Source: Arcanobacterium haemolyticum
GTDB lineage: Bacteria > Actinomycetota > Actinomycetes > Actinomycetales > Actinomycetaceae
DNA length: 64,000 nt
Assembly: GCA_021532125.1 (NCBI GenBank)
Contig: JADYUX010000001.1
Location: forward strand, 372,001-436,000
Direction of reading: 5' to 3'
This document shows, piece after piece, positions 8,744 to 19,864 of this stretch. The first letter of the stretch is position 1, and every line of letters begins with the position of its first letter. The position numbers and the translations under genes were made by a program. A model generated the notes under the pieces. That model ran no database searches, was not told where the DNA came from, and was given only the letters and a program-made list of their open reading frames with translations.

Positions 8744-10699
8744 TCAGATCCTAGAAGCCAGCGCGATGACGAGCGCCACAACCACACCGATAAGCATGTA
8801 AGCGGCGTACGAACGTGCATATCCGTTTTGGAATCGGCTCACGAGTCCGCCAGACTTGCTTGTTCCTACCGCGATACCTTCAACGGCACCATCGACAACA
8901 TGCTTGTCCACTGCGGCAACAGCAGCAGCAATTCCCATGCCGGGCTTCATGAAGAGAGCTTCATTAATCGAATCCTGGTAGAGATCCGCGCGGGCAGCCC
9001 GTGTGAGGCCGGAACCAACCGGAGCCGCTGCGGGTACCTCTGCCACGACGTACATGCGCCATGCGATGAAAACGCCAAGAGCGACGACGAGCAGCGTTGC
9101 GCACGTGATGACGATCACCGGAAGCACCGGCTCGCCATGTTCCCCGTGCCCGATAGCCGGTTCAAGCCAGCCAACGAAACCTACCTGGTTGAGGACGAAG
9201 CCGAGGCCAAGCGATCCAAGAGCCAAAATAACCTGCGGGACGTACATCGATGCAGGAGCCTCGTGCGGATGGTGCGCGTTCGCACCCTCCTTTTCGAAGC
9301 GCTCAGTGCCGTGGAAGATCATGAAGAACAGGCGCGACATGTAGAAGGCTGTGAGCCCAGCGACGAAGAGGGTGAGTCCGCCAAAGACCCACGGCTGCCA
9401 TCCGTCACCAACGAATGCCGTCTCGATGATCTTGTCCTTCGAGAAGTATCCCGAAAGGAAGGGGAAACCGATGATAGCGAGGTAGCCACACAGGAATGTT
9501 GCCCAAGTGATCGGCATGTACTTACGCAAACCACCGAAGCCGCGCATATCGACTTCGTCGTTCATCGCGTGCATCACTGAACCGGCACCAAGGAACATAT
9601 TTGCCTTGAAGAAACCGTGTGTCACGAGGTGGAAAATCGCAAATCCTGCACCCACCGGGCCGAGGCCGGCGGCGAGCATCATGTAGCCGATCTGCGACAT
9701 CGTCGACGCCGCGAGAACCTTCTTCATGTCGTCCTTGGCACTACCAACGATCGCACCGAACAGAAGCGTGATCGCACCGATGATCGCAACGAGGAGCTGC
9801 GCCGTTTCGGACACCGCGTAGACGGCACCCGAGCGAACCATGAGGTAAACACCTGCTGTCACCATCGTGGCGGCGTGGATGAGGGCCGAGACCGGAGTCG
9901 GGCCCGCCATGGCGTCGCCCAACCATGCCTGGAGCGGGAACTGTGCGGACTTACCGCAAGCGGCAACCAGGAGGAAGATTCCGATAGCGGTGGCGACACC
10001 GTTGGACGCCGAGCCGACAGCCGCATTCACACCGTCAAACGTCACGGTACCGAAGGACGAGAACATGACCATCATGGCGAGCAACATTCCCATGTCGCCC
10101 ACGCGGTTCATAATAAATGCCTTCTTACCGGCTGTAGCGTTTTCGGGCACCTGGTTCCAGAACGAGATGAGGAGGTACGAGGCGAGGCCCACACCTTCCC
10201 AACCAACGAAGAGAACAAGGTACGAGTTGCCGAGTACGAGCAGAAGCATCGACGCGACGAAAAGGTTGAGGTAGGCGAAGAAACGACGACGAGCAACGTC
10301 GTGCTTCATGTAGCCAACCGAGTAAATATGAATGAGCGTTCCGACGAAGGTCACGAGCATGAGGAACGTCAGCGAAAGCGGATCGATCCGCATTGCGAGA
10401 TCAACCGAGAGTTCACCAGCTGGAACCCAACGGTAGATGACCGTTTCCATGACGCGCTCGTCGGCCGGAAGTCCAAGCATCTGAACGAGGGCGGCGAGAG
10501 CCACAACAAATGACACGCAGGACGCACAGATCGCGAGCCAGTGCCCCCAAGCGTCGGTCTTTTTACCGCCGACGAGGAGGATACCCGCCGATAGAAGCGG
10601 CACGGCGACGCATAGCCAAATGAGGCTAGCAGCGCCCGTGGCCGCGACAGTTTCAGCGCCCGCGGCAAGCACAGTTGGAAGAGTTCCCAAAATCATCAC
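8744..10699 (-). CDS. nuoL: NADH-quinone oxidoreductase subunit L
   Basis: Largest antiporter-like subunit, whose long lateral helix clamps the membrane arm. At 651 residues it is in the normal 610-660 range. Visible family segments include FVGWEGVGLASYLLI with the conserved Glu, and AWLGDAMAGPTPVSALIHAA. A C-terminal region rich in small residues ends in the lateral helix and a last membrane segment. It starts 11 bp after nuoK and ends 20 bp before nuoM. Confidence 0.97.
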   Translation of the reverse strand: MMILGTLPTVLAAGAETVAATGAASLIWLCVAVPLLSAGILLVGGKKTDAWGHWLAICASCVSFVVALAALVQMLGLPADERVMETVIYRWVPAGELSVDLAMRIDPLSLTFLMLVTFVGTLIHIYSVGYMKHDVARRRFFAYLNLFVASMLLLVLGNSYLVLFVGWEGVGLASYLLISFWNQVPENATAGKKAFIMNRVGDMGMLLAMMVMFSSFGTVTFDGVNAAVGSASNGVATAIGIFLLVAACGKSAQFPLQAWLGDAMAGPTPVSALIHAATMVTAGVYLMVRSGAVYAVSETAQLLVAIIGAITLLFGAIVGSAKDDMKKVLAASTMSQIGYMMLAAGLGPVGAGFAIFHLVTHGFFKANMFLGAGSVMHAMNDEVDMRGFGGLRKYMPITWATFLCGYLAIIGFPFLSGYFSKDKIIETAFVGDGWQPWVFGGLTLFVAGLTAFYMSRLFFMIFHGTERFEKEGANAHHPHEAPASMYVPQVILALGSLGLGFVLNQVGFVGWLEPAIGHGEHGEPVLPVIVITCATLLVVALGVFIAWRMYVVAEVPAAAPVGSGLTRAARADLYQDSINEALFMKPGMGIAAAVAAVDKHVVDGAVEGIAVGTSKSGGLVSRFQNGYARSYAAYMLIGVVVALVIALASRI

Positions 10700-10710
10700 A
10701 CCTGCTTCCC

Positions 10711-11010
10711 TCAGTGCTTCAACTGATTTGCACCGTCAAGCGATGCAGACCTGTGTGTACGGAAGATCGAAACGACGATTGCGAGGCCGACAACAACCTC
10801 AGCCGCAGCAACGACCATGACAAAGAACGAAAAGACCTGGCCCTCGACATTGCCCCACATTCGAGAGAACGTTACGAGCGCAAGGTTGCACGAATTGAGC
10901 ATGAGCTCCACGCCGAGCAAAGCAATAATTGCATTACGACGAGTGAGTACCGCCAACGCGCCGATAACAAAGAGGATGACCGCTAGGACCACGTAATACA
11001 TGAGGCTCAC
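10711..11010 (-). CDS. nuoK: NADH-quinone oxidoreductase subunit K
   Basis: Small membrane subunit next to the quinone-proximal end of the membrane arm. It has 99 residues and three transmembrane helices. The conserved Glu of helix 2 is visible in [12 protein letters not shown], and the second acidic position in [12 protein letters not shown]. Its start overlaps the nuoJ stop by 4 bases. Length and position are canonical. Confidence 0.97.
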   Translation of the reverse strand: MSLMYYVVLAVILFVIGALAVLTRRNAIIALLGVELMLNSCNLALVTFSRMWGNVEGQVFSFFVMVVAAAEVVVGLAIVVSIFRTHRSASLDGANQLKH

Positions 11011-11945
11011 TTGGATTCCTCCTCAGATTCGAGAGCTTTCGCTCCGCCTTCGAGAGCGTCCTGTGTGGTCTCCTGGCTCGGGTAAACCGGGGCAGCTTCG
11101 CCGGGCATTCCCGGAAGGCCAGCACGTGGAACAGGCTTTGTATATCCGTCGAGTTCGCCGGCGCGGGCACGAGCAGCCGTGACGGGCGAGACCTGCGAGA
11201 GTCTGCTCGCCTGACCACGAACACGCAGAACGCGGGGCACAGATTCGACGACTTCCTCTCCCCCAGCAGTGAGTGCCGGGTTCGTTACCGAATTCGACTC
11301 GGCGTAGACGCCGGTGGGCGGCTTCTGTCCGATATGACGGCCAGTGGTGCTCCACGCTTCCATCTTGGCGTCCACGAGGTCTTCCTGCGTGAGCTTCTTG
11401 CGAGGAGACTGCTTGTGTGTCAAGGTCATCGCGCCGAGGGCGGCTACAACGAGCAGGGTTCCCGTCAGTTCCATCGTGAGGACGTGCGAGCCGAAGATCG
11501 CCTGAGCAATTGCCTCCGGGTTGGACGGCTCGTTCGCCGCTGTCATTCCCACTGCATCTGGTGTGCGTGCACCGAGCACGACACCCGCGATGATGACGAG
11601 AACGCCGATACCGCCGAGGATCGCGACGGGGCGCTGGAACTTCAGCGTCTCATGTGTGGAATCTGAGGAATCGACACCAATCATCATGAGGACGAAGAGG
11701 AACATCATGAGGATCGCACCGGTGTAAACGGCGACCTGGACAACTCCCATGAAAGGAGCTTCAAGCATCGTGTAGAGAACTGCGAGGCACACCATGATCG
11801 CGATAACACACGCCGCCGAGTACACCGCGCGTCGCGTGATGAGCAAACCGAACACGGCTAGCGCGACCATGACGACGGCGACAACGCCGAAGAGCAGTGT
11901 CTCACCGAACGAAATTTCAAGAGCAGAGGTCACGGGCTGCATCAC
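11007..11945 (-). CDS. nuoJ: NADH-quinone oxidoreductase subunit J, long actinobacterial form
   Basis: Membrane subunit with five helices in its first 170 residues or so, including the helix 3 motif [20 protein letters not shown] of the family. At 312 residues it is nearly twice the Escherichia coli length. The extra part is a hydrophilic tail of about 140 residues rich in Pro, Ala and Glu, facing the cytoplasm by prediction. Long tails on NuoJ are known in actinobacteria, but their role is not. It overlaps nuoI and nuoK by 4 bases each. Confidence 0.95.
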   Translation of the reverse strand: MMQPVTSALEISFGETLLFGVVAVVMVALAVFGLLITRRAVYSAACVIAIMVCLAVLYTMLEAPFMGVVQVAVYTGAILMMFLFVLMMIGVDSSDSTHETLKFQRPVAILGGIGVLVIIAGVVLGARTPDAVGMTAANEPSNPEAIAQAIFGSHVLTMELTGTLLVVAALGAMTLTHKQSPRKKLTQEDLVDAKMEAWSTTGRHIGQKPPTGVYAESNSVTNPALTAGGEEVVESVPRVLRVRGQASRLSQVSPVTAARARAGELDGYTKPVPRAGLPGMPGEAAPVYPSQETTQDALEGGAKALESEEESK

Positions 11946-12604
11946 TTGCTCCCTTCGGCAGCCGCGGCGATCGTCGGATCATCCGGCCGGTGCTCACGCA
12001 CCCAGTCGATCTGTTCCTTCGTCGGCCCAGTGACTTCACCGCGGTAGTAGTTCGAATCTGTCGTGCCTTCCACCATGGGGTGAGGCGCGGCCAGCATATT
12101 CGGCCCCATGGGCGCGAGGAGATCCTGCTTCTCGTAAATGAGCGATTCGCGAGTCGGGCCCGCGAGCTCATACTCATTCGTCATCGTGAGGGCGCGTGTT
12201 GGGCACGCCTGGATGCAGTAGCCACAGAAGATGCAACGCAGATAGTTGATCTGGTAGACGCGGCCGTAACGCTCACCTGGCGAGTACTGCTCGTCGGGAG
12301 TATTCGAGGCTGCCTCCACGAGGATGGCATCAGCCGGGCAAGCCCAGGCGCACAGCTCGCATCCGATGCAGCGTTCGAGGCCATCGGCGTACCGGTTGAG
12401 CTGGTGACGGCCGTGGTATCGCGGCGCGGTCGGAACCTTCTCCTCCGGGTACTGCTCGGTCGCAGTCTTCCGGAACATCGACGTGAGCGTGACACCGAAG
12501 CCAGCGACCGGGGCGAACAGTTCGCCGATCGGCCCCTTCTCCTTCGGACCCCACAGCTTCGGGTCTGGCTGCGGGAAGTCGTCCCGCGAGACATTGTCAG
12601 TCAA
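11942..12604 (-). CDS. nuoI: NADH-quinone oxidoreductase subunit I (ferredoxin-type)
   Basis: Peripheral-arm subunit holding clusters N6a and N6b. Two ferredoxin motifs are present, [12 protein letters not shown] and [13 protein letters not shown] place the start at the TTG at 12602-12604: an AGGAGG sits 6 bases upstream, the start overlaps the nuoH stop by 8 bases, and the resulting 220 residues begin [13 protein letters not shown] longer reading to 12778 runs into nuoH and begins with sequence unlike NuoI. The TTG start is unusual but its ribosome site is one of the strongest in the operon. Confidence 0.95.
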   Translation of the reverse strand: MTDNVSRDDFPQPDPKLWGPKEKGPIGELFAPVAGFGVTLTSMFRKTATEQYPEEKVPTAPRYHGRHQLNRYADGLERCIGCELCAWACPADAILVEAASNTPDEQYSPGERYGRVYQINYLRCIFCGYCIQACPTRALTMTNEYELAGPTRESLIYEKQDLLAPMGPNMLAAPHPMVEGTTDSNYYRGEVTGPTKEQIDWVREHRPDDPTIAAAAEGSK

Positions 12605-13934
12605 GGTCAGCCTCCTGAGTAGTACTGACTGCTTCACGCCGAGCCGCGCGAGGCGACGGCGGAAGTGCCTGGCCTGGGAGCGGCGGGACAGGGAAGCCGC
12701 CGGCCATAGCATCAAATTCTTCTTCAGGTCGGACGAATCCGGATTCGCTTGTCGTTGCGTCCTTCTTCTTATCGTCACCGCCGAAGATCCAAATGAGGAT
12801 CATGACGACGACAAATACCACGCCAATTCCGAGGAAGAGGTCGCGACGCGAAAGTGACGTGAACGAGGAAACTCCCTGGATGAGAGTGACGGCAACGAGC
12901 CACGTGAGCGAGACCGGGATGAGGACCTTCCATCCGAGCTTCATGAAGTGGTCGTAGCGCATGCGCATGAGGGTTGCACGCGCCCACACCATGATGAACA
13001 TGAAGATCCACGTCTTTGCGATGAACCAGAGCATCGTCACCCAGCCTGCATTGGCGTCCCAACCAACGAGCGAGAAGAGCCAGGTCATCACCGGGCCGGC
13101 ACGCCATCCGCCGAAGAACACCGTGGTGGCGATCATCGAGACGTTGAGCATATTGACGTACTCGGAGAGGTAGAACCACGCGAACTTCATCGACGAATAT
13201 TCAGTGGTGTGGCCTGCGACGAGCTCGCCTTCAGCTTCGGGGAGATCGAATGGAAGTCGGTTGGTTTCGCCGAACATCGAAATGATGTAGACGACGAACG
13301 CCGGGAAGAGGGTGATGCAGTTCCACAAGCCGGCCTGCTGATCAACGATCGTTGAGGTGGACATCGACCCCGAGGTGAGGAAGACCGTGACGAGCGAGAG
13401 GCCGAGGGCGAGCTCGTACGAAATCATCTGAGTGGCCGAACGCACCGATCCGTAGAGCGGAAGTGTGGACCTCGTCGACCATCCGCCAAACACCAGGCCG
13501 TATTCACCGAGCGCTGCAACCGCGAGGATAAAGAGCATCGCAACGGGGGAATCTGCGAGCTGCAGCGGCGTCGTGTGACCGAAGATCGATACTTCCGGCC
13601 CCATGGGGATGACAGCCATAACCGTGAAGGCGCAGGCCGCAGCCACAACTGGCGAGAGGAAGTAGATGATCTTGTCTGCGCCGCCGAGCCAGAAATCTTC
13701 CTTAATAAGAAGCTTGAGAGCGTCAGCGAATGCTTGACCGAAGCCCAAAGGCCCGACGCGGTTTGGCCCAAGACGGGTCTGCATGCGACCGAGGCCTCGG
13801 CGTTCAACCCACAGGGCGGTGATAACCGACAGGATGAGGAAGACGATGATGAAGACGGCCTTGAGGACCCAGAGCCACCATGTGTCGTCAGAGAAATCGG
13901 CGACCTGACTTGCCGCCACGATGGATGGACTCAC
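12597..13934 (-). CDS. nuoH: NADH-quinone oxidoreductase subunit H
   Basis: Membrane subunit that builds the quinone chamber with NuoB and NuoD. It has eight predicted helices over the first 350 residues, with signatures [19 protein letters not shown] and [16 protein letters not shown] containing the conserved acidic residues. At 445 residues it is longer than the common 320-350 because of a hydrophilic C-terminal tail of about 70 residues, seen in other actinobacterial NuoH. It overlaps nuoG by 4 bases upstream and nuoI by 8 bases downstream. Confidence 0.96.
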   Translation of the reverse strand: MSPSIVAASQVADFSDDTWWLWVLKAVFIIVFLILSVITALWVERRGLGRMQTRLGPNRVGPLGFGQAFADALKLLIKEDFWLGGADKIIYFLSPVVAAACAFTVMAVIPMGPEVSIFGHTTPLQLADSPVAMLFILAVAALGEYGLVFGGWSTRSTLPLYGSVRSATQMISYELALGLSLVTVFLTSGSMSTSTIVDQQAGLWNCITLFPAFVVYIISMFGETNRLPFDLPEAEGELVAGHTTEYSSMKFAWFYLSEYVNMLNVSMIATTVFFGGWRAGPVMTWLFSLVGWDANAGWVTMLWFIAKTWIFMFIMVWARATLMRMRYDHFMKLGWKVLIPVSLTWLVAVTLIQGVSSFTSLSRRDLFLGIGVVFVVVMILIWIFGGDDKKKDATTSESGFVRPEEEFDAMAGGFPVPPLPGQALPPSPRAARREAVSTTQEADLD

Positions 13935-16513
13935 TTTGCCACCTCCACGGCTTTAAGGGAAACCGTTTGCCCGGCGCGCACGCCGAGCGTTGAAATTTGG
14001 CTACCGAACGAATTCTGCGGAAGCCACACGACGCCCTGAGGCATCGGTGCGATCACTGATTCGAGGGTGATAGCACCCGCCGGGCCGCTCACTTCAACGA
14101 GAGAACCGTCCGACAGGCCAACGTTGTTCGCCGTCTCCCGCGAGAGAACTGCGACGGGTTTACGGGCAGTTCCCGCGAGGTGAGGCTCGAACGCTTGGAG
14201 CGTTCCTGCGCCCAGCATGAGGTTCCAGCTCGCCAAGAGTGCTTGGCTCCCTGTTGGTACTTCGACCGTGCCAGCCGAAACCGTCGGGGCCTCAACGCGG
14301 TTACCGTCCCATGCATGGAACTGCGTAATCTCACCAACCACATCGGCGAGACGGGCAAGGCCCATGTCGGTTCCCATCTCGCGAGCAAGGTCGTTCAGCA
14401 CCGTGCGGTCGGGAAGCTGAACTGACGTGAGGACCTGGCCAAACAGACGGATGCGTCCTTCCCAGTTGACGAAGGAGCCGCCCTTTTCGCTCGGGGGAGC
14501 AACAGGAAGAACCACGTCGGCAAGCTCTGTCAGCTCCGAGGAGCGAACTTCAAGCTGTACGACGAATCCTGCCTTGTCGATAGCGGAACGGGCATCACCC
14601 GGCAGGTCGCGAAGCTCGACGCCACCAATGAGAAGGCCGCCGAGCTGACCACCGCGCGCAGCCGCGAGGATAGCCTCAACGTTACGGCCAGGCGTCTCTG
14701 GCAGAGCATCCACGCCCCACACCGCTGCGGTATCGACGCGTGCGGCGGAATCCGCAACGGGCCGTCCACCCGGAAGAAGGGACGGGAAAGCACCAGCATC
14801 AAGGGCACCGCGGTCACCCGCACGGCGGGGAATCCAAGCGATGCGAGCTCCGGTACGCTGAGCGAGGCGAAGGACGGCACTCAGAGCGCCCACGGAATCC
14901 GCGGCGCGCTCACCCACGAGAATAATTCCGCCGGACGAGAGAGCATCGAATGTCTCGTCACCCGCGGAGAGAGCATCAAGGGCGGCAGCTTCGCCACCGG
15001 GAACGACCTGAATGAGGCGAGCGCCCATCTTGGCTGTACCCGCTGTCGCGTAGGGCGCGAGCACCGATACCTTGACCGAGCCGGCGAGGAAACCCTTGCG
15101 CAGGCGGAGGAAGACCGTTCCGCATTCCTCCTCGGCTTCGAAGCCGACAGTGAGGACGTGCCCAGCCTTTTCGATGTCACCGTATGTCACGCCGAGCCCA
15201 GTTCCTGCAACCGAGGAGGCGAGGAAGGCATCCTCTTCGGCAGTTGCCGGGCGTGTGCGCATGTCAATGTCGTTCGTACCGAGGACGACGCGCGCGAACT
15301 TTGAATACGCGTATGCGTCCTCAAGCGCAAGACGACCACCCGTAAGAACGCCGACGCCCTGTGCCTTGGCTGCTTCAAGACCCCGGGCAGCGACATCAAG
15401 TGCATCGGACCACGATGTCGGAACGAGGGCACCCGAGGCGTCACGTACGAGCGGCGTCGTGAGGCGATCCTCCCCGTGCTGCCATGTAAAGGCGAATCGA
15501 TCCTTATCGGTAATCCATTCCTCGTTGACTGCCGCATCCTCGCCGGCGAGGCGACGAACGATCTGGCCGCGGCGGTAATCCACACGGATTGCCGAACCAG
15601 AAGCGTCGTGCTCGGCAACGCCGGCTACCGAGACGAGGTCGAAGGGACGTGCACGGAAACGGTATGCCGCGCTTGTGAGCGCACCCACCGGGCAAATCTG
15701 AATGATGTTGCCGGAGAAGTACGAGGCGAAGGGGCGGCCCGATGCGTCCGTTTCCGCAGGTGAAAGCGGGCCAGCGGAGAAGCCTTCAACCTTGCCTGAA
15801 CGCCCGTAGGGGCCGACCACATCGGCTGCGATCGACGTCGGGTGCTGTCCCTCGTCGTTTGCGAAGTTGAGAACATCGGCGTCGAAGTTGCCGATCTGTG
15901 AACCGTTCAGCGCGTGAACGTCGTAGCCAGGAGTGCCACCGCCGCGGCCCTGGAGCTGGATGAAACGATCGCCGGCGATCTGCGACTGGAAGCGCGTGCA
16001 GCGCTGGCAGAGAATGCAACGATCTCGATCAAGCAGAATCTGCGACGAAATCTGAATCGGCTTCGGGTAGGCGCGCTTGATATCGACGAATCGTGATGTT
16101 GCGCGGCCTTCCGTCATCGCCTGGTTTTGGAGAGGGCACTCGCCGCCCTTATCGCACACCGGGCAATCCATCGGGTGGTTGATGAGGAGGAACTCCATGA
16201 CGCCATGCTGTGCCTTTTTGGCTACCTCTGACGTGTGCTGGGTGTAGACCTCCATGCCCGGGCTGACGGCTTCCGCACACGAAGCTGCAGGTTTTGGCAT
16301 CTTGGCCAATGTGCCGTCACGCCCCGGTCGCGCCACCTCAACGAGGCACTGGCGGCAAGCACCAGCCGGCTTGAGAAGCGGGTGATCACAGAAGCGTGGG
16401 ATTCGTACTCCGACCTGTTCGGCAGCACGGATGATCATGGTTCCTTGGGGAACTGATACTTCCTTGCCGTCGATCTTGAGAGTGACGAGGTTGACCGTCT
16501 CGGTTGTACTCAT
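13931..16513 (-). CDS. nuoG: NADH-quinone oxidoreductase subunit G
   Basis: Large iron-sulfur subunit of the peripheral arm. The N-terminal 2Fe-2S domain shows CDHPLLKPAGACRQC and a following Cys. Then come the His-ligated cluster motif (HPMDCPVCDKGGECPLQ) and the CILCQRCTRFQ region. From about residue 290 on, a molybdopterin-oxidoreductase-like domain without cofactor function makes up the rest of the 860 residues. It overlaps nuoF and nuoH by 4 bases each. Length is normal for the actinobacterial form. Confidence 0.96.
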   Translation of the reverse strand: MSTTETVNLVTLKIDGKEVSVPQGTMIIRAAEQVGVRIPRFCDHPLLKPAGACRQCLVEVARPGRDGTLAKMPKPAASCAEAVSPGMEVYTQHTSEVAKKAQHGVMEFLLINHPMDCPVCDKGGECPLQNQAMTEGRATSRFVDIKRAYPKPIQISSQILLDRDRCILCQRCTRFQSQIAGDRFIQLQGRGGGTPGYDVHALNGSQIGNFDADVLNFANDEGQHPTSIAADVVGPYGRSGKVEGFSAGPLSPAETDASGRPFASYFSGNIIQICPVGALTSAAYRFRARPFDLVSVAGVAEHDASGSAIRVDYRRGQIVRRLAGEDAAVNEEWITDKDRFAFTWQHGEDRLTTPLVRDASGALVPTSWSDALDVAARGLEAAKAQGVGVLTGGRLALEDAYAYSKFARVVLGTNDIDMRTRPATAEEDAFLASSVAGTGLGVTYGDIEKAGHVLTVGFEAEEECGTVFLRLRKGFLAGSVKVSVLAPYATAGTAKMGARLIQVVPGGEAAALDALSAGDETFDALSSGGIILVGERAADSVGALSAVLRLAQRTGARIAWIPRRAGDRGALDAGAFPSLLPGGRPVADSAARVDTAAVWGVDALPETPGRNVEAILAAARGGQLGGLLIGGVELRDLPGDARSAIDKAGFVVQLEVRSSELTELADVVLPVAPPSEKGGSFVNWEGRIRLFGQVLTSVQLPDRTVLNDLAREMGTDMGLARLADVVGEITQFHAWDGNRVEAPTVSAGTVEVPTGSQALLASWNLMLGAGTLQAFEPHLAGTARKPVAVLSRETANNVGLSDGSLVEVSGPAGAITLESVIAPMPQGVVWLPQNSFGSQISTLGVRAGQTVSLKAVEVAK

Positions 16514-17838
16514 CGAACACCCACCTCGCTGAACAGTGTTGTCTTTTCATACGGGAAGAGCTCACGAGCGGGTGTTGTGTAGCCCGCTTCAAATTCCTCG
16601 CGGAAGAGCTCGATGCCCGACTTGATTGGGGTTGCCGCAGCATCTCCAAGAGCGCAGAACGAGCGGCCTTGGATGTTGCTGGCGATTTCGTAGAGGAGAT
16701 CGACGTCGCCCGGCTTGCCCTTACCTTCTTCAAGGCGGTGCATGATCTGGCGCATCCAGTACGTTCCTTCGCGGCAGGGCGTGCACTTTCCGCAGGATTC
16801 GTGCTGGTAGAAATCCGTCCAGCGCGAGATCACGCGGACGACGGACACCGTATCGTCGAACATCATGATGGCGCGTGTCGCAAGCATGGAACCTGCTCCG
16901 CGCACCGAGTTGTAATCGAGGGGAACGTCGAGGTGATCCGGCGTGAACAGTGGAGCTGAGGAGCCGCCAACGGCCCAGAACTTCAGCTCGTGGCCCGGGC
17001 GAATACCGCCTGCCAGGTCGAGAAGCTGGCGGCCTGTGATACCGAGGGGAGCTTCGTATTGTCCCGGGCGAACCACGTGGCCCGACAGCGAGAAGAAGCC
17101 GTGCCCCTTCGCTGATTCCGTGCCCATCGCGGTGAACCATTCAACACCATTGCGAACGATTCCTGGAACCGACGAAATCGTTTCCACGTTGTTAATGACC
17201 GTCGGGCGGGCGTACAAACCTGCTGCGGCCGGGAATGGCGGCTTGAGTCGAGGCTGGCCACGGCGCCCTTCGAGGGAGTCGAGAAGAGCCGTTTCCTCAC
17301 CACAGATGTAGGCGCCGGCGCCCGCATGAACGGTGATTTCGATATCGCGATCGTGGTTGGGGCCGAGTCCCTTGCCGATGAGGCCTGCCTCGCGTGCCTC
17401 ACGCGCCGCGGCCATGAGCCGGCGGTAGACGTGTACGACTTCGCCGCGCAGATACACGAAACCTTGACCGCCGCCCACAGCGAGAAGGCAGATCGCCATT
17501 CCCTCGATGAGAGCGTGGGGGTTTGCCATAAGTGCCGGGATGTCCTTGCAGGTGCCGGGTTCGGATTCGTCCGCATTGACGACGAGGTAACGCGGGCCGC
17601 CATCGGGTGCCGGGAGGAAGGACCATTTAAGTCCCGTCGGGAAGCCAGCGCCTCCACGCCCGGCCAGACCGGAATCCTTGATGAGCTGCGTGAGCTCGCC
17701 TTCACCGAAGCTCCAGGCCTTGGCGAGGCCTTCGTATCCCCCGTTGGCACGGTAGGTTGCGAGAGTCCAGGACTTGTCCTGGTCCCAGGTGTTGGAGATT
17801 ACCGGCGCAAGCACGCCGGGTGCCGAGAATTCAGCCAT
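16510..17838 (-). CDS. nuoF: NADH-quinone oxidoreductase subunit F (NADH and FMN site)
   Basis: Binds NADH, FMN and cluster N3, where electrons enter complex I. The 442-residue protein has the Gly-rich FMN/NADH region GLAGRGGAGFPTGLKW near 55-70, the segment GAGAYICGEETALLDSLEGR, and the 4Fe-4S motif ESCGKCTPCREG followed by a distal Cys. Its ATG shares one base with the nuoE stop (TGATG). All key residues are present. Confidence 0.97.
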   Translation of the reverse strand: MAEFSAPGVLAPVISNTWDQDKSWTLATYRANGGYEGLAKAWSFGEGELTQLIKDSGLAGRGGAGFPTGLKWSFLPAPDGGPRYLVVNADESEPGTCKDIPALMANPHALIEGMAICLLAVGGGQGFVYLRGEVVHVYRRLMAAAREAREAGLIGKGLGPNHDRDIEITVHAGAGAYICGEETALLDSLEGRRGQPRLKPPFPAAAGLYARPTVINNVETISSVPGIVRNGVEWFTAMGTESAKGHGFFSLSGHVVRPGQYEAPLGITGRQLLDLAGGIRPGHELKFWAVGGSSAPLFTPDHLDVPLDYNSVRGAGSMLATRAIMMFDDTVSVVRVISRWTDFYQHESCGKCTPCREGTYWMRQIMHRLEEGKGKPGDVDLLYEIASNIQGRSFCALGDAAATPIKSGIELFREEFEAGYTTPARELFPYEKTTLFSEVGVR

Positions 17839-18515
17839 CAGAGCTGCCCTCCCTGAGCTTGAGGTGCTGTCCAGTTGTTGGCGCGGGCTGCCGTGAGGCC
17901 GGCGAGCGACGCGGGGCCGGCTCCTGGGCCTTCATCGACGTGTCCATCTTCAAAGCCGGCGAGAACCCGCTCTGTTTCCTTGAAGGTATGAACCTTGTCG
18001 GCACCGCGCGTGGGGTGGACGTCTTTGCCTGCGCGCAGATCGTCAACAATCTGCTTGGCACTCGCTGGCGTCTGGTTGTCGAAGAATTCCCAGTTGACCA
18101 TGACGACCGGGGCGTAATCGCATCCGGCGTTACATTCGAGCGCTTCGAGCGTGATCTTGCCGTCGTCCGTTGTTTCGTCTGAGCCGACGCCGAGGTATTC
18201 GGTGAGAGTCTCCCAGATGACGTCGCCGCCCATGACGGCACAGAGGGCGTTGGTGCAAACACCGACGTTGTACTCGCCGTTAGGGTGGCGGCGGTACTGC
18301 GAATAGAAGGTCGCAACTGCCGAAACTTCGGCTCGCGTGAGGCCGAGGATATCGGCGGCCAGCACGACGCCGCGGGGCGAAACGAAACCTTCAACAGATT
18401 GGATGAGGTGGAGAAGGGGCATGAGCGCACTGCGTGAATTGGGGTAGCGCTCGATGATCTGAGCTGCGTCTGCGCGCAGGCTCGCCTCCACTTCGGGTGA
18501 GAAATTCTCTGCCAT
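17838..18515 (-). CDS. nuoE: NADH-quinone oxidoreductase subunit E (thioredoxin-like 2Fe-2S)
   Basis: Partner of NuoF holding cluster N1a. The 225 residues comprise a helical N-terminal region and a thioredoxin-like fold, with cluster ligands CTNALC and CNAGC at the expected spacing. A hydrophilic C-terminal tail of about 50 residues is rich in Gly and Ala. Start and stop share single bases with nuoD and nuoF respectively, indicating tight coupling. Confidence 0.96.
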   Translation of the reverse strand: MAENFSPEVEASLRADAAQIIERYPNSRSALMPLLHLIQSVEGFVSPRGVVLAADILGLTRAEVSAVATFYSQYRRHPNGEYNVGVCTNALCAVMGGDVIWETLTEYLGVGSDETTDDGKITLEALECNAGCDYAPVVMVNWEFFDNQTPASAKQIVDDLRAGKDVHPTRGADKVHTFKETERVLAGFEDGHVDEGPGAGPASLAGLTAARANNWTAPQAQGGQL

Positions 18516-19864
18516 TAGCGATCAACACCTCCCATAACGGGATCGATGACGGCAAGGCAAATGATGGCATCGGCGAGAAGGCCGCCCTCGGCCATCATCG
18601 ACAGGCCCTGCAAGTTTCGGAAACCGGGATCAGACACGTGTACGCGGTAGGGGCGTGTGCCGCCGTCGGAAACGACGTGAACACCGATGACGCCCTTAGC
18701 ATGTTCAACGAGCTGGTATGCCTGGCCTGCGGGAACGCGGAAACCTTCGGTGACGAGCTTGAAGTGATGGATGAGTGACTCCATCGACTGCGTCATGATC
18801 TCCTCGACGTGTTCAGGGGCTGTGCCCTGGCCGTCTGTAGAGATCGACAGCTGTGCGGGCCATGCGATGCGCTTGTCGGCAACCATGACTGGCTGGCCTT
18901 CTGAGGCGTCGAGGCGATCGAGTACCTGGTAGACGATGCGTAGCGACTCAAAGCATTCGTCGAAACGCACCATCGTGCGGTTGAAGCCATCGGACTTGTC
19001 GCGCACCGGAACGTCGAATTCGTAGTTCTCGTATCCGCAGTATGGCTGCGATTTGCGCAGATCCCATGGCAATCCGCCCGCGCGCACTGCCGGGCCTGTC
19101 TGGCCAAGAGCCATAAGGGCCGGCATCGAGAGCACACCGACGTTCTTGAAACGCAGCTTTGTGATCGGGTTCTTGCCGACAATATCGATCATTTCATTGA
19201 TCGACGAATGGACGTTTGGCAGGAGTTCGCGGATGTATTCCGTGGTGCCAGCGGGGATATCTTCGAGGACTCCGCCGGGGCGGACGAACTCGTTGTTCAT
19301 ACGCAGGCCGGTGATCCGCTCGAAGATACGAAGAATATCCTCGCGGGCGCGGAAGGCGATCGTCATCATCGTCGTCGCGCCAAGTTCGTTGAAGGACGAA
19401 CCGATCGCGACGAGGTGAGATGCCACGCGGTTGAGCTCCATGAGGAGTACGCGGATCTGGCTGGCGCGCTCCGGGATGTCGTCGGTGATGCCAAGGAGCT
19501 TCTCGACACCGAGGCAGTAGGCAACTTCCTGGAAGAACGGAGCCACGTAATCCATACGGGTCACGAAGGCAACGCCCTGGGTCCAGGTGCGGTACTCCAT
19601 GTTCTTCTCGATGCCGGTGTGCAGGAAGCCTGTCGCACCGCGGATTTCGCGGACGTATTCGCCGTCGAGTTCGAGGACGAGACGGTAGACACCGTGGGTC
19701 GACGGATGAACGGGGCCGAGATTGACGACGATACGCTCTTCGGCGATCTTGGCTGCTTCGGCGGCGATATCCGACCAATCTCCGCCAACTGCGTCAAAGC
19801 TCGGCAGGCCACTCATTTCGGCTTCAGTTGCGCCGTTCGTGGCGTGGAATTGTGTTGTGCTCAT
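18515..19864 (-). CDS. nuoD: NADH-quinone oxidoreductase subunit D
   Basis: The 49-kDa-type subunit, related to the hydrogenase large subunit, that forms the quinone-reduction site with NuoB. The 449 residues contain [20 protein letters not shown], with the conserved quinone-site His, and [12 protein letters not shown]. The C-terminus DPVMGGVDR is the canonical family end. It starts on the last base of nuoC. Confidence 0.97.
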   Translation of the reverse strand: MSTTQFHATNGATEAEMSGLPSFDAVGGDWSDIAAEAAKIAEERIVVNLGPVHPSTHGVYRLVLELDGEYVREIRGATGFLHTGIEKNMEYRTWTQGVAFVTRMDYVAPFFQEVAYCLGVEKLLGITDDIPERASQIRVLLMELNRVASHLVAIGSSFNELGATTMMTIAFRAREDILRIFERITGLRMNNEFVRPGGVLEDIPAGTTEYIRELLPNVHSSINEMIDIVGKNPITKLRFKNVGVLSMPALMALGQTGPAVRAGGLPWDLRKSQPYCGYENYEFDVPVRDKSDGFNRTMVRFDECFESLRIVYQVLDRLDASEGQPVMVADKRIAWPAQLSISTDGQGTAPEHVEEIMTQSMESLIHHFKLVTEGFRVPAGQAYQLVEHAKGVIGVHVVSDGGTRPYRVHVSDPGFRNLQGLSMMAEGGLLADAIICLAVIDPVMGGVDR

